Source of the DNA: Agromyces aureus
Lineage (GTDB): Bacteria; Actinomycetota; Actinomycetes; Actinomycetales; Microbacteriaceae
NCBI RefSeq assembly: GCF_001660485.1
Contig: NZ_CP013979.1
Coordinates: 1,426,001 to 1,490,000, forward strand
DNA length: 64,000 nucleotides
Direction: 5' to 3'
Shown: in pieces, positions 8,155 through 17,959 of the stretch
Numbering within the stretch: position 1 is the first letter of the stretch
How the letters are laid out: each line of letters starts with the position of its first letter
Position numbers and translations under genes: made by a program
The notes under the pieces: generated by a model
Seen by the model: the letters and a program-made list of their open reading frames with translations, nothing else
What the model was told of the DNA's origin: nothing
Databases searched by the model: none

Positions 8155-9447
8155 TCACGGCCGCCCGTCGGCGCCCTGCGGCCCTCGCCGCTTCGCCGCG
8201 CGCGTGCGCACGAGCCGATTCGCGGCGCCGACGGCGAACACCGCGAGCCCGCCCAGCACGGCCGGGACCGGAAGGGTGACGACGAGCACGACGCATCCGA
8301 ACGCCCCGGCGGCGCTCAGCCAGCGCGGAGCCCGATGCCCCTCCTTCGGCAAGGTCAGAGCCGCGATGTTGGCGACGAGGTAGTAGGCGAGCACGCCGAA
8401 GGAGCTGAAGCCGATCGCGCCCCGGAGATCGACGACGAGCACGAGCACGACGATCGCCGCGGCGACGACGAGCTCGGCGACCCACGGCACGTGCGTGCGG
8501 GGATGCACCGACGCGAGTCGTCCCGGAAGCTCGTGGTCGCGCGCCATCGCGAGCGACGTGCGCCCGATGCCCGCGAGGAGCGCGAGCAGTGCGCCGAGCG
8601 CGGCGACGGCCGCGGCGACCGCCACGACGGGCGCGAGCCACGCCCACCCGCTCGCGGCCGCGAGGTCGGCCAACGGCGCGTCATCGGATGCGGCCAGGGC
8701 GGCGGGGCCGAGCACGAGGAGCAGCAGCGCGGCGAGCACCGCATACAGCGCGACCACGATGCCGAGCGCCGTCGCGATCGCTCGCGGGATCGTGCGTGCG
8801 GGGTCGCGCACCTCCTCGCCGAGCGTCGCGATGCGCGCGTAGCCCGCGAACGCGAAGAAGAGCAGCCCGGCCGACTGCAGCACGCCGTACCAGCCGAGGT
8901 CGGGCGCGGAAGGTGCCCCGTGATCGGGCAGGCCCGCCCGTGCGAGTCCGACGGTCGAGCCGACGATGACGAGCCCGAGCACGAGCAGCACGACCGCCAC
9001 GATGATCGCGGCCGTGCGAGCCGTGCGCGTGACCCCGAGCAGGTTGACGCCCGCGAGCACGAGCACGGCGAGCACGGCGACCGGCTTCTCCCACGCGGCG
9101 GGCACGAGGTAGGCGGCCGCGGTCAGTGCCATCGCGGCGCAGCTCGCCGTCTTGCCGACCACGAAGCCCCACCCGGCGAGAAATCCGGGCCACTCGCCGA
9201 GTCGTTCGCGTCCGTAGCGGTAGGCGCCGCCCGATTCCGGATACCGCGCGGCCAACCGGCCCGTCGAGCTCGCGTTCGCGAAGGCCACGAATGCCGCGGC
9301 GACGAGTCCGACGACGAGCCAGGCCCCGGCGGCGCGTGCGGCCGGCACCCACACCGCGAACACGCCGGCGCCGATCATCGACGCGAGGCCGATGGCGACC
9401 GCGTCGCGGAGTCCGAGGCGTCGGGCGAGAGCGGGGCGGTCGGTCAC
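8155..9447 (-). CDS. APC-family amino acid permease
   Basis: 430-aa integral membrane transporter with about 12 hydrophobic helices. It starts with RLGLRDAVAIGLASMIGAGV, the family's helix 1 motif, followed by GRLAARYPESGGAYRYGRE (helix 2-3 region) and FFAFAGYARIATLGEEVRDP, which are all characteristic of amino acid-polyamine-organocation permeases. The substrate cannot be told. The start is GTG at 9447, because TAGGGT lies 7 nt upstream at 9455-9460 (leaderless) and homology begins just after it. The open frame further upstream is antisense to the ybaK gene. It lies head-to-head with ybaK. Confidence 0.92.
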   Translation of the reverse strand: MTDRPALARRLGLRDAVAIGLASMIGAGVFAVWVPAARAAGAWLVVGLVAAAFVAFANASSTGRLAARYPESGGAYRYGRERLGEWPGFLAGWGFVVGKTASCAAMALTAAAYLVPAAWEKPVAVLAVLVLAGVNLLGVTRTARTAAIIVAVVLLVLGLVIVGSTVGLARAGLPDHGAPSAPDLGWYGVLQSAGLLFFAFAGYARIATLGEEVRDPARTIPRAIATALGIVVALYAVLAALLLLVLGPAALAASDDAPLADLAAASGWAWLAPVVAVAAAVAALGALLALLAGIGRTSLAMARDHELPGRLASVHPRTHVPWVAELVVAAAIVVLVLVVDLRGAIGFSSFGVLAYYLVANIAALTLPKEGHRAPRWLSAAGAFGCVVLVVTLPVPAVLGGLAVFAVGAANRLVRTRAAKRRGPQGADGRP

Positions 9448-9520
9448 GGTCGGCACCCTACGGCATGCGGATGTCGCGGCGGTGGCGCGCGGCATCCGCT
9501 CGCGTTCGTAGGATCGACCC

Positions 9521-10015
9521 ATGACCACCCCTTCGCACCCCGCCGTCGACCGCGTCGCCGAGACCCTCGCGGGCCACGGACTCTCACCCGAGATCGTCTG
9601 GTTCGACGACGCCGTCACGACGGCCCCGCTCGCCGCGGCGGCGCTCGGTGTCGAGGTCGGGCAGATCGCGAACTCGCTCGTGTTCACGCTCGACGGCGCA
9701 CCGATCCTCGTGCTCACCTCCGGCGCGCACCGGGTCGACACCGAGTGGCTCGGCACGCAGCTCGGCGGCGTCATCGGGCGCGCGTCGAAGGAGGCGGTGA
9801 AGGAGGCCACGGGGCAGGTCATCGGCGGCGTCGCCCCGGTCGGGCACCCGGCGCCCGTGCGCACGCTCGTCGACGTCGACCTCGCCGGCTACGACGACGT
9901 CTGGGCGGCCGCCGGGCATGCCAAGACGGTGTTCCCGACCACGTTCGACGAGCTCGTGCGCATCACGGGCGGCACGCCCCACGCGGTCGTGCCTGCTGCC
10001 GGGGCGAACGCGTGA
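9521..10015 (+). CDS. YbaK/EbsC-family aminoacyl-tRNA deacylase
   Basis: 164-aa member of the YbaK/ProX fold, which hydrolyses mischarged aminoacyl-tRNA such as Cys-tRNA(Pro). Visible family features are EIVWFDDAVTTAPLAAAALG, the region QIANSLVF, LVLTSGAHRVD, and VIGGVAPVGH near the active site. ATG at 9521 follows TAGGAT (9509-9514) by 6 nt, so the message should be leaderless. The following GNAT gene overlaps by three bases (GTGA), so the two are translationally coupled. The exact tRNA substrate is unknown. Confidence 0.9.
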   Translation: MTTPSHPAVDRVAETLAGHGLSPEIVWFDDAVTTAPLAAAALGVEVGQIANSLVFTLDGAPILVLTSGAHRVDTEWLGTQLGGVIGRASKEAVKEATGQVIGGVAPVGHPAPVRTLVDVDLAGYDDVWAAAGHAKTVFPTTFDELVRITGGTPHAVVPAAGANA

Positions 10016-10587
10016 CGGCGCCGTCCGCGACCTGGCCGCGACGGGTCGGCGGGCTCGAGCTCCGGCCGCCGACGCGCGACGACCTCGAGCAGGTGCTCGT
10101 CTGGCGCAACCGACCAGAGGTGACGCGCTGGCTGCTGCGCACCACGGTGGAGCCCGAGGCGTTCGTGAAGGCGTGGCTCGACGCCGTCGAGGATCCCGAC
10201 CAGCACGCCGTCGTCGCCGTGCTCGACGGTCGCGTGGTCGCCACCGGATCGCTCGACGTGCACGACGGCATGGGGCAGTTCGACGGCGACGAGTGGCGTG
10301 GATCCGAGGGCCTGCTCGGGTATCTCGTGGACCCCGCCTGCGCCGGGCGGGGATTCGCGACGGACATCGCCCGCGCGCTGCTCGACCTCGCGTTCACCGA
10401 GCTGGAGCTGCATCGGGTGACCGCCGGCTGCTTCGCCGACAACCATGCCTCCTGGCGGGTCATGGAGAAGCTCGGCATGCGTCGCGAGCAGCACGGGGTG
10501 CGCGACTCGTGGCACGCCGAGCTCGGCTGGATCGACGGGTACACGTATGCGATCCTCGCCGAGGAGTGGGCGTCGTCCGTGGCGTGA
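10012..10587 (+). CDS. GNAT N-acetyltransferase, RimJ/RimL type
   Basis: 191 aa. It shows the GNAT order: LELRPPTRDDLEQVLVWRN (beta1-alpha1), central strands VVAVLDGRVVATGSLDVH, the acetyl-CoA loop region GLLGYLVDPACAGRGFATD, then LHRVTAGCFADNHASWRVME and KLGMRRE. This pattern fits the RimJ/RimL group that acetylates protein N-termini or small molecules; the substrate is unknown. The start is GTG at 10012, overlapping the ybaK stop (GTGA). It converges with galK, 39 bp away. Confidence 0.88.
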   Translation: MTAPSATWPRRVGGLELRPPTRDDLEQVLVWRNRPEVTRWLLRTTVEPEAFVKAWLDAVEDPDQHAVVAVLDGRVVATGSLDVHDGMGQFDGDEWRGSEGLLGYLVDPACAGRGFATDIARALLDLAFTELELHRVTAGCFADNHASWRVMEKLGMRREQHGVRDSWHAELGWIDGYTYAILAEEWASSVA

Positions 10588-10626
10588 GCGCCGCACCGAA
10601 CCCGCGCGACCTCGCCGGCGCCGGGC

Positions 10627-11786
<1,160 letters not shown>

Positions 11787-11790
<4 letters not shown>

Positions 11791-13031
11791 GCGCGGGTTC
11801 CTTCGGTGTCTGATGCGGTCCCGGATGCCGCGGCATCCGTCGTCGTGGTGTGCGCGTTCGCCGTGGTCGGAGTCGCCCTGGTCGCCGTCTCGTCGCTCGC
11901 GGCGGCCGCGATCGCGGTTCGGAGCGCTTCGGCCGCGGTCTCGGGGGCGACGTCGCCGATCCAGGCGCCCTTGGCCGCCTCGGACCCGGCGAGGAACTTG
12001 AGCTTGTCGGCCGCACGGCGCGGGCTCGTGATCTGGAGCATGAGCCGCACGTCGTCGCGGTGCTCGTGCACGGGGGCCTGGTGCCAGGCCGCGATGTAGG
12101 GCGTGGGGGAGTCGTAGATCCGGTCGATGCCGCGCAGCAGCTGCAGGTAGAGGCCCGCCAGCTCATCGCGCTCGTCGAGGGTCGTCGCGGCGAAGTCGGG
12201 AACGTGGCGGTGGGGCAGCAGGTGCACCTCGATGGGCCAGCGCGCGGCGAACGGCACGAACGCGGTCCAGTGCTCGCCCGAGAGCAGCACGCGCGGGCCG
12301 TTGCGCTCGCGCTCGAGGACGTCGGCCATGAGCGTGGGGCCGTAGTCGTCGATCGCCGCGAGCAGGCGCTCGGTGCGCGGCGTGATGTAGGGGTAGGAGT
12401 AGATCTGGCCGTGCGGGTGCGGCAGCGTGACGCCGATCTCGCGGCCGCGGTTCTCGAACGGGAACACCTCCTGCACGCCGGGCAGCGCGGAGAGCGCTGC
12501 GGTGCGGTGCGCCCACGCCTCGATCACGGTGCGCGCCCGCGAACGCGAGAGGGAGCCGAACGAGCCCTCGTGCGCCGGGCTGAAGCACACGACCTCGCAG
12601 CGGCCGATCGAGGTCTTCGTACGCTCGAGGCCGACCCGGCGCAGGTCTGCGAGCGCTTCGGCGTCGGAGGTGCCGGGCTCGGCGAGGGCGGGCCCGAACG
12701 AGGGGGAGCGGTTCTCGAACACGGCGACGTCGTAGACGCTCGGGATCTCGGAGGGGTTGTCGGGCGTCTGCGGGGCGAGCGGGTCGAGGTGGGCCGGCGG
12801 CAGCATGACGCGGTTCTGGCGGGCCGCCGCGATCGAGACCCACTCGCCGGTGAGGGGATCTTGACGCATGTGCGCGTTCGCGGGGCGCGCGTCGAGCGTG
12901 CGCGCGTCGACCGACCGCTCGGCGTCGAGCGTCGTGTCGGCGTCGTCGAAGTAGATGAGGTCGCGGCCGTCGGCGAGCTTCGCGGGGCGCACGGCGATGG
13001 CGGGGTCGAAGACCGGTTCGGTGTCAAGCAC
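11787..13031 (-). CDS. galT: Galactose-1-phosphate uridylyltransferase
   Basis: Transfers UMP from UDP-glucose to galactose-1-phosphate. 414 aa. The catalytic HPH is in LPHPHGQIYSYPY; ENRSPSFGP, EVVCFSPAHEGSF and the C-terminal histidine motif WPIEVHLLPHRHV are conserved. The protein carries an Ala/Thr-rich tail of about 40 residues, containing a GGATGCC palindrome (11823-11838), that galT proteins do not need. The start is GTG at 13031, 6 nt after a TACAGT -10 box, so leaderless. The open frame upstream of this is antisense to deoR and was not used. First gene of galTK. Confidence 0.95.
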
Positions 13032-13037
13032 GCGGCC

Positions 13038-13066
13038 ACTGTACGCGATTTTCGTTTTGCAAACAA
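13038..13066 (-). promoter_or_regulatory. galTK promoter
   Basis: On the minus strand, TTGTTT (13061-13066) and TACAGT (13038-13043) are separated by 17 bp, a good sigma-A type promoter. The -10 ends 6 nt before the galT GTG. Operator 1 covers the spacer and part of the -35. Confidence 0.75.
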
Positions 13067-13087
13067 CCAAGTTTCGTATTGCAAAAC
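13049..13087. promoter_or_regulatory. Paired operator sites between galT and deoR
   Basis: Two AT-rich copies of TTCGTWTTGCAAA begin at 13051 and 13073, 22 bp apart, that is two helical turns. Copy 1 lies between the -35 and -10 of galT and copy 2 upstream of the -35. They stand out in a GC-rich background. Position and spacing suggest binding of the divergent DeoR-family repressor, which could also control its own gene. Confidence 0.7.
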
Positions 13088-13113
13088 TCGCGGCGGTCGC
13101 CGAAGATACGAGC

Positions 13114-13947
13114 ATGACGGATGCCCCACTCACCGCCCTCGAGCGCCGCGAGCGCGCCCTCGGGCTCGTTGCCGAACGCGGCTTCGTGCGCGTCGCCGAA
13201 CTGAGCGACGTCTTCGGCGTCACCACGGTCACCGCCCGCGCCGACCTCGACGCGCTCGAGCGCGCGGGCTCCATCCGGCGCGTGCATGGGGGAGCCGTGC
13301 CCACGTCGTCGCTCATCGCGGTCGAGCGGCCCGATCGCGAGCCGAGCTTCGAAGAGGCGCTCGCGGCATCCGTCGAACCGAAGCGCCGCATCGGCGTGCA
13401 TGCGGCCTCGCTCGTGCGCAACGGGCAGAGCATCATCCTCGACGTCGGCACGACCACGCTGCAGATCGCTCGGGCACTCCGCGCTCGCCACGACCTCGAC
13501 GACCTCACCGTCTTCACCAACGGGCTGTCGATCGCGCTCGAACTCGAGGCGGAGATCCCGCGGTTCACCGTCATCGTCACGGGTGGCAGCCTGCGACCGA
13601 AGCAGCACTCCCTCGTGCATCCGCTCGCGGGAGCGATGCTCGCCGAGGTGCACGTCGACGTCGCGTTCATCGGGTGCAACGGGGTCGACCCCATGCACGG
13701 CGTCACGAACTCGAACCTCCCCGAAGCGTCGGTGAAGGCCCTCATGCTCCGGTCCGCCGCGCGGTCGGTCGTCGTCGCCGACGGCTCGAAGCTCGGCGAG
13801 GTCCACCTCGGCCGCATCGCCGCCGTCGACGCGTTCGACACCCTCATCACGGATGCCGCGGCACCCGCCCAGCTCATCGCCGAGCTGGGCGAGGCCGGCC
13901 TCGCGACGGCGATCGCAGGAGACCCGGAGCCGGGGGATGAACCCTAG
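13114..13947 (+). CDS. DeoR-family repressor, probably of galactose genes
   Basis: 277 aa. The N-terminal DeoR winged helix (RRERALGLVAERGFVRVAEL, then TTVTARADLDALERAGSIRR and HGGA) is followed by the DeoRC sugar-phosphate sensor domain: SIILDVGTTTLQIARAL, TVFTNGLSIALEL, TGGSLRPKQHSLVHPLA and VADGSKLGE. Members repress sugar operons and are released by a sugar phosphate. It is divergent from galTK, with two repeated sites in the 82-bp gap, and 9 nt ahead of galM, so control of galactose metabolism is a strong inference. ATG at 13114 was chosen from homology; upstream codons overlap the operator region. Confidence 0.92.
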   Translation: MTDAPLTALERRERALGLVAERGFVRVAELSDVFGVTTVTARADLDALERAGSIRRVHGGAVPTSSLIAVERPDREPSFEEALAASVEPKRRIGVHAASLVRNGQSIILDVGTTTLQIARALRARHDLDDLTVFTNGLSIALELEAEIPRFTVIVTGGSLRPKQHSLVHPLAGAMLAEVHVDVAFIGCNGVDPMHGVTNSNLPEASVKALMLRSAARSVVVADGSKLGEVHLGRIAAVDAFDTLITDAAAPAQLIAELGEAGLATAIAGDPEPGDEP

Positions 13948-13956
13948 AGTTGAGAC

Positions 13957-14892
13957 ATGACCCTTCCGACGGGCGAGCAGTTCGTGCTCGAGACCTCGAC
14001 TGCGAGCGGCGACCTCCGCGCGACGATCACGGCCGTGGCCGCCGGCATCCGCACCCTCAGCATCAACGGCATCGACCTCGTCCCGCCGTACGGCGACGAC
14101 GAGGTGACGCCCATGGGCGCCGGCATCGTGCTCGTGCCGTGGCCGAACCGCATCCGCGACGGCGTATGGCGCGACGACGACGGCCGTGAGCACCGCCTCG
14201 CGATCACCGAGCCCAAGTTCAACAACGCGATCCACGGGCTGCTGCGCTACGCCGAGTACCGCGTGGTCGACCAGCAGCGAGACTCGGTCACCCTCGCCGC
14301 GAACATCTACCCGCAGCTCGGCTACCCGTTCCTGCTCGAGACCGCGGTGCACTACGAACTCGTCGCCGACGGGCTGCGCGTGACGCACCACATCGAGAAC
14401 CTCGGCGGCGAGGCTGCGCCGGTCGCGATCGGCACGCACCCCTACCTCAAGATCGGCGGCGTGCCCACGGGCGACCTCGTGCTGAAGCTCGACGCCGCGA
14501 GCCACATCGAGGTCGACGACCGCATGCTGCCCACGGGCGAGGTGCCCGTGGACGGCACCGAGTGGGACCTCCGCGAGGGGCGCCGCGTGGCAGATCTCTC
14601 GCTCGACGACGCCTTCGGCGAGGTCGTCGATCGCGACGGCGAGGTGGTGCACTCGCTCACTGCGCCCGACGGTCGCACCGTGTCGATCAGGGCCGACGAC
14701 GAGTTCGCCTACGTGCAGGTCTACACGACCCACCGGTTCCCAGGCGAAGGCGGCCAGGTCGCCATCGCGATCGAGCCCATGACCGCGCCGGCCGAGGCGT
14801 TCAACTCGGGTCGCGGGCTCCGCCTGCTCGACCCGGGCGAGGCGTGGGAGCTCTCGTGGGGCATCCACTTCGAGGGGTTCACGGCCGAGTAG
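13957..14892 (+). CDS. galM: Aldose 1-epimerase family protein (mutarotase)
   Basis: 311-aa aldose-1-epimerase superfamily protein that would interconvert alpha and beta anomers of galactose or related sugars before phosphorylation. It shows VLVPWPNRIRDGVWRDDDG, NAIHGLLRYAEY with the catalytic-type histidine, IGTHPYLKIGG with the second His, and IAIEPMTAPAEAFNSG with the Glu expected for the catalytic base. ATG at 13957 follows TAGAGT (13945-13950), a -10 box that contains the deoR stop codon, so it can be transcribed separately from deoR as a leaderless mRNA. Confidence 0.9.
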   Translation: MTLPTGEQFVLETSTASGDLRATITAVAAGIRTLSINGIDLVPPYGDDEVTPMGAGIVLVPWPNRIRDGVWRDDDGREHRLAITEPKFNNAIHGLLRYAEYRVVDQQRDSVTLAANIYPQLGYPFLLETAVHYELVADGLRVTHHIENLGGEAAPVAIGTHPYLKIGGVPTGDLVLKLDAASHIEVDDRMLPTGEVPVDGTEWDLREGRRVADLSLDDAFGEVVDRDGEVVHSLTAPDGRTVSIRADDEFAYVQVYTTHRFPGEGGQVAIAIEPMTAPAEAFNSGRGLRLLDPGEAWELSWGIHFEGFTAE

Positions 14893-14901
14893 GGCGTCGG
14901 C

Positions 14902-16080
14902 TCAGCCGGTCGTGCAACTGCCGGAGTCGACCGCCCGGTCGAGCGACGAAGCGCTGCCCGCGAAGGCGTTCAGCGTCGACACCGGAATGGCAAACCCCAC
15001 GTTCTCGACGGCTTCCGACTTGGCGAACACCACCCCCGCGACGGTGCCGTCGCCCGTGAGCACCGGGCCGCCCGAGTTGCCGTGGTCGACGTCGGCCGCG
15101 AGCGTCATGACATCGCGCGTGGAGGTGCCGTCGGCCTCGCGGAACGTCACCGGTCCGACCGACATGACCCGCCCCGGCCGCAGTTCGAGCGGACCGCCGA
15201 ACGGGTAACCCGCCACCGCGACGTCCGTGCCGGCTGCGGCATCCGTCACCGGCAGTGCGGCCGCGTCGAGTCCGTCGACGGCGATGACCGCGAGGTCGAG
15301 GTCGGCGTCGAATGCGACGATCCGGCCAGATCGGGCGGTGAGCCCCGGCGTCTCGACGACGGGCTCGTCGACCCCCGCGACGACGTGCGCGTTCGTCACG
15401 ATGCGGTCGGGGGCGATCACGAACCCGCTGCCCGACATCGACACGCCGCACTCGAAGGCCGTTCCGGTGACCCTGACGACGGATGCCGCGGCCTGCGCGA
15501 TCTCGGGATCGTCGACGCCGCCCGACGGGAGGGTCGGCGGCACCGCCGGCACCTCGAGCACGTCGACGAGCCAGGGGAGCGCCTCGCCGACGGCCGCGGA
15601 CCGCACCTCGGCGAGGAACCGCTGCGCCGGCGTCGGCGTCAGCGCCTCGATCGTGCCGAGCACGCGGGAACCGGCGATCGCGGGCGAGACGACCGGCACG
15701 CCCATCGCGGAGACGCCGGAGGCGACGAGCATCACGACGAACACCGTCACGAGCAGGTTGCCGACCGCGCCGAGCACGCGGTCGACGACGCCGAGCTTCA
15801 CGGCCTCCGCGCCGCGGCCGAGGACCGCACCCAGAGCGCCGCCCGCGGTGCCGCCGATCGAGATCAGCACGAGCGCCGCACCGATGGCCGCCGGCGCTCG
15901 CCACTCGGGAGCCGAGACCAGGCCCATGACCCATGGCATCACGAAGGCCGCCGCGACCGCGCCGAGCAGCACGCCGATCAGGCCGGCGGCCGTGCGCAGC
16001 AGGCCCGTGCGGTAGCCGTTCGCGACGGCGCCGATGAACACGAGCACCAGCAGCACGTCGAGCAGCAGGCTCCAGCCCAT
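14902..16080 (-). CDS. Membrane-anchored serine protease, MarP-like (CvpA-type membrane domain + trypsin-like domain)
   Basis: 392 aa. The first about 150 residues hold four hydrophobic helices of CvpA type (MGWSLLLDVLLVLVFIGAVA). After a linker, a chymotrypsin-fold protease follows with the triad in NAHVV (His, about residue 232), DLDLAVI (Asp) and DHGNSGGPVL (Ser, about residue 334). This architecture matches mycobacterial MarP, a periplasmic protease needed for acid and oxidative stress resistance. Two Cys near the protease ends may form a disulfide. ATG at 16080 has GGAGGA 4 nt upstream. The long open frame before it lacks coding-like character and was not included. Confidence 0.88.
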   Translation of the reverse strand: MGWSLLLDVLLVLVFIGAVANGYRTGLLRTAAGLIGVLLGAVAAAFVMPWVMGLVSAPEWRAPAAIGAALVLISIGGTAGGALGAVLGRGAEAVKLGVVDRVLGAVGNLLVTVFVVMLVASGVSAMGVPVVSPAIAGSRVLGTIEALTPTPAQRFLAEVRSAAVGEALPWLVDVLEVPAVPPTLPSGGVDDPEIAQAAASVVRVTGTAFECGVSMSGSGFVIAPDRIVTNAHVVAGVDEPVVETPGLTARSGRIVAFDADLDLAVIAVDGLDAAALPVTDAAAGTDVAVAGYPFGGPLELRPGRVMSVGPVTFREADGTSTRDVMTLAADVDHGNSGGPVLTGDGTVAGVVFAKSEAVENVGFAIPVSTLNAFAGSASSLDRAVDSGSCTTG

Positions 16081-16103
16081 GGTCCTCCGTTCGTCGAGCG
16101 CGT

Positions 16104-16174
16104 CGGATGCCGCAGGCAGGCCGTTCGCGTCGGCAGCGCCGTCGGTCGGCGCGAACCCAAGCCTGCGGCATCCG
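16104..16174. repeat. Inverted repeat of the GGATGCC element, 43-nt loop
   Basis: Arms cggatgccgcaggc (16104-16117) and gcctgcggcatccg (16161-16174) are perfect 14-bp complements. They lie in the divergent gap between the MarP-like gene and the oxidoreductase gene. The rest of that 283-bp gap has no convincing open frame; TTAGCCT near 16314-16320 may be the -10 of the downstream gene. Confidence 0.8.
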
Positions 16175-16363
16175 CCTTCGAGCATGCTGCGAGCCGCACT
16201 GCGAGCCGGGTTTCCGCGCCCGACGTTCACGGATTCCACCACGGATCGCGCCACCGTCGCCGCGGGCTCGTCGCCCGTGCACAATCGGCCGTCGCTCGTG
16301 CGGACCCGTCGGTTAGCCTCGGAAGGGCCGCGATCGTCGGCCGATCACACGATGAGGAGTGAC

Positions 16364-17413
16364 ATGCGCGTCGGGATGTTCCTGAACTATGCGGGCGGGT
16401 TCCGCGAGGCGGCCGACGAGGTCGCCGAACTCGAGCAGGCGGGCGTCGACCTCATCGCCGTGCCGGAGGCGTACTCGTTCGACGCCGTCAGCCAACTCGG
16501 ATTCCTCGCGGCGCGCACGTCGAAGATCACGCTGGCCTCCGGCATCCTGCAGCTGTACACGCGCACCCCCACGCTCACGGCGATGACCGCCGCCGGACTC
16601 GACTACGTCTCCGGTGGCCGATTCGAGCTCGGCATCGGCGCCTCCGGGCCGCAGGTCATCGAGGGGTTCCACGGCGTGCGCTACGACGCCCCGCTCGGCC
16701 GTACGCGCGAGATCATCGAGATCTGCCGCATGACCTGGCGGCGCGAGCTGGTCGTGCACGCCGGGCGCAACTACGCGATCCCGCTGCCCGCCGGCGAGGG
16801 CACCGGGCTCGGCAAGCCGCTGAAGCTCATCAACCACCCCGTGCGCGAGCGCATCCCGATCACGGTCGCCTCGCTCGGCCAGAAGTCCGTCGAGCAGACC
16901 GCCGAGATCGCCGACGGATGGCTGCCGATGTTCTTCCACCCCGAGAAGGCGACGGGGGTCTGGGGCGACGCGCTGGCGGCCGGTACGGCGAAGCGATCGG
17001 GCGACCTCGCCCCGCTCGACGTGTTCGCCAGCCCCGCGCTCGCGATCACCGAGGATCCCGCGCTCACCGCACTCGCGCTCGCGGCCGCGAAACCGCAGCT
17101 CGCGCTCTACGTCGGCGGCATGGGCGCGCGCGGCAAGAACTTCTACAATCACCTCGTCGCGAGCTACGGCTTCGAAGCGGATGCCGCGCGCATCCAGGAC
17201 CTCTACCTCGAGGGTCGCCGCGAGGAGGCCGTGGCGGCCGTGCCCGACGAGCTCGTGCGCGCGATCTCGCTCATCGGCTCGCCTTCGGAGGTGGCTGAGC
17301 GTGTCGCGGCGTTCCGGCAGGCGGGCGTCACCACGCTCGCGGTCACGCCGCTCGCTCGCAACTCCGCCGAGCGCATCGCGCTCATGTCGGGCTTCCGCTC
17401 GATCGTCGGCTGA
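16364..17413 (+). CDS. LLM-class (luciferase-like) F420-dependent oxidoreductase
   Basis: 349-aa TIM-barrel protein of the luciferase-like monooxygenase family, F420-dependent branch. Typical features: AADEVAELEQAGVDLIAVPE with the early acidic pair, FLAARTSKITLASGILQLYT, RTPTLTAMTAAGLDYVSGGR, FELGIGASGPQVIEGFHG and ITVASLGQKSVEQTAEIADG. It resembles mycobacterial F420 enzymes of the Rv3520c type; the substrate is unknown. ATG at 16364 is preceded by GAGGAG at a good distance. A hairpin at 17423-17449 follows. Confidence 0.87.
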   Translation: MRVGMFLNYAGGFREAADEVAELEQAGVDLIAVPEAYSFDAVSQLGFLAARTSKITLASGILQLYTRTPTLTAMTAAGLDYVSGGRFELGIGASGPQVIEGFHGVRYDAPLGRTREIIEICRMTWRRELVVHAGRNYAIPLPAGEGTGLGKPLKLINHPVRERIPITVASLGQKSVEQTAEIADGWLPMFFHPEKATGVWGDALAAGTAKRSGDLAPLDVFASPALAITEDPALTALALAAAKPQLALYVGGMGARGKNFYNHLVASYGFEADAARIQDLYLEGRREEAVAAVPDELVRAISLIGSPSEVAERVAAFRQAGVTTLAVTPLARNSAERIALMSGFRSIVG

Positions 17414-17422
17414 ATCCTGCGT

Positions 17423-17449
17423 GGATCGGCGTCGTTTCGGCGCCGATCC
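17423..17449 (+). terminator. Hairpin after the F420-type oxidoreductase
   Basis: Perfect 9-bp arms GGATCGGCG and CGCCGATCC enclose a 9-nt loop just 10 nt after the stop codon. No U-tract. Further on, 17500-17515 is a 16-bp dyad CGTGAACCGTTTCACG with 6-bp arms, which looks like an orphan repressor site. Confidence 0.55.
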
Positions 17450-17606
17450 GGCGCGGTGTTCTGCATTCGCAGGCGTTCTTGGTCGTGGTCGCGCTCTCAC
17501 GTGAACCGTTTCACGATGTGCGTCGGGACTTCTGTCGAACCGGCTCGAGAAGCCCCGGGAAAACACTGGTATTCGCGCGCGCAGGAGCGTACGGTGAGTC
17601 CCAATT

Positions 17607-17704
17607 CGCACGGAGTCGTGCGGACCAAGGGGACACTTGGGGAGGGGCCGTCGGGGCGGGAGTGCTACCTCCAACGAGGGCGAACTCCCGCCAGACGGTG
17701 TCCC
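17607..17704. other. Highly structured intergenic region, candidate RNA
   Basis: Nested perfect stems: GGGACAC 17630-17636 with 17698-17704, CCGTC 17648-17652 with 17694-17698, GGCGGGAGT 17655-17663 with 17684-17692, and CCTC 17668-17671 with 17676-17679. A separate stem CGCAC/GTGCG lies at 17607-17622. A tRNA T-loop-like GTTCGAATC follows at about 17715. No protein-like frame is supported on either strand. The function and the strand are unknown. Confidence 0.45.
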
Positions 17705-17739
17705 GGGTCGCCAGTTCGAATCAGGTCGCGGATTCGCAG

Positions 17740-17812
17740 TGGGCCCCGTGGGGCTCGAACCCACGACCCGCGGATTAAAAGTCCGCTGCTCTGCCAACTG
17801 AGCTAGAGGCCC
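17740..17812 (-). tRNA. tRNA-Lys(TTT)
   Basis: 73-nt cloverleaf on the minus strand. Acceptor GGGCCTC pairs with GGGGCCC plus discriminator A; the D-arm AGCTCAGTTGGCAGAGC, anticodon loop CTTTTAA with anticodon TTT, and T-loop GGTTCGAGCC are all present. CCA is not encoded. Confidence 0.97.
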
Positions 17813-17959
17813 GCGTCACCACATTACCCGGTGCGCGCCCCCGGCTCGCGCTCGATCGCTTCCGCGGGAGGCCGCGACCCTCCCGACGTTTTCAGCTCGC
17901 GGGACTGCTCGATGCGCGAGCATGCCGCGTGTGTCGGCGGTGCTCGTTACGTTGCGAAG

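Noticed and set aside
8335..10011. Long plus-strand open frame before the GNAT gene
   Set aside because: Antisense to the permease gene and out of frame in ybaK. Its His/Arg/Glu-rich composition is typical of GC-rich shadow frames.
17500..17515. CGTGAACCGTTTCACG as a LacI-type operator
   Set aside because: The dyad is good but no promoter or regulator gene adjoins it, so I mention it only in the neighbouring hairpin entry.
17740..17812. Prophage or integrative element at tRNA-Lys
   Set aside because: Only a lone HNH gene is near; no integrase, no duplicated tRNA end and no phage structural genes were found, so no element is called.
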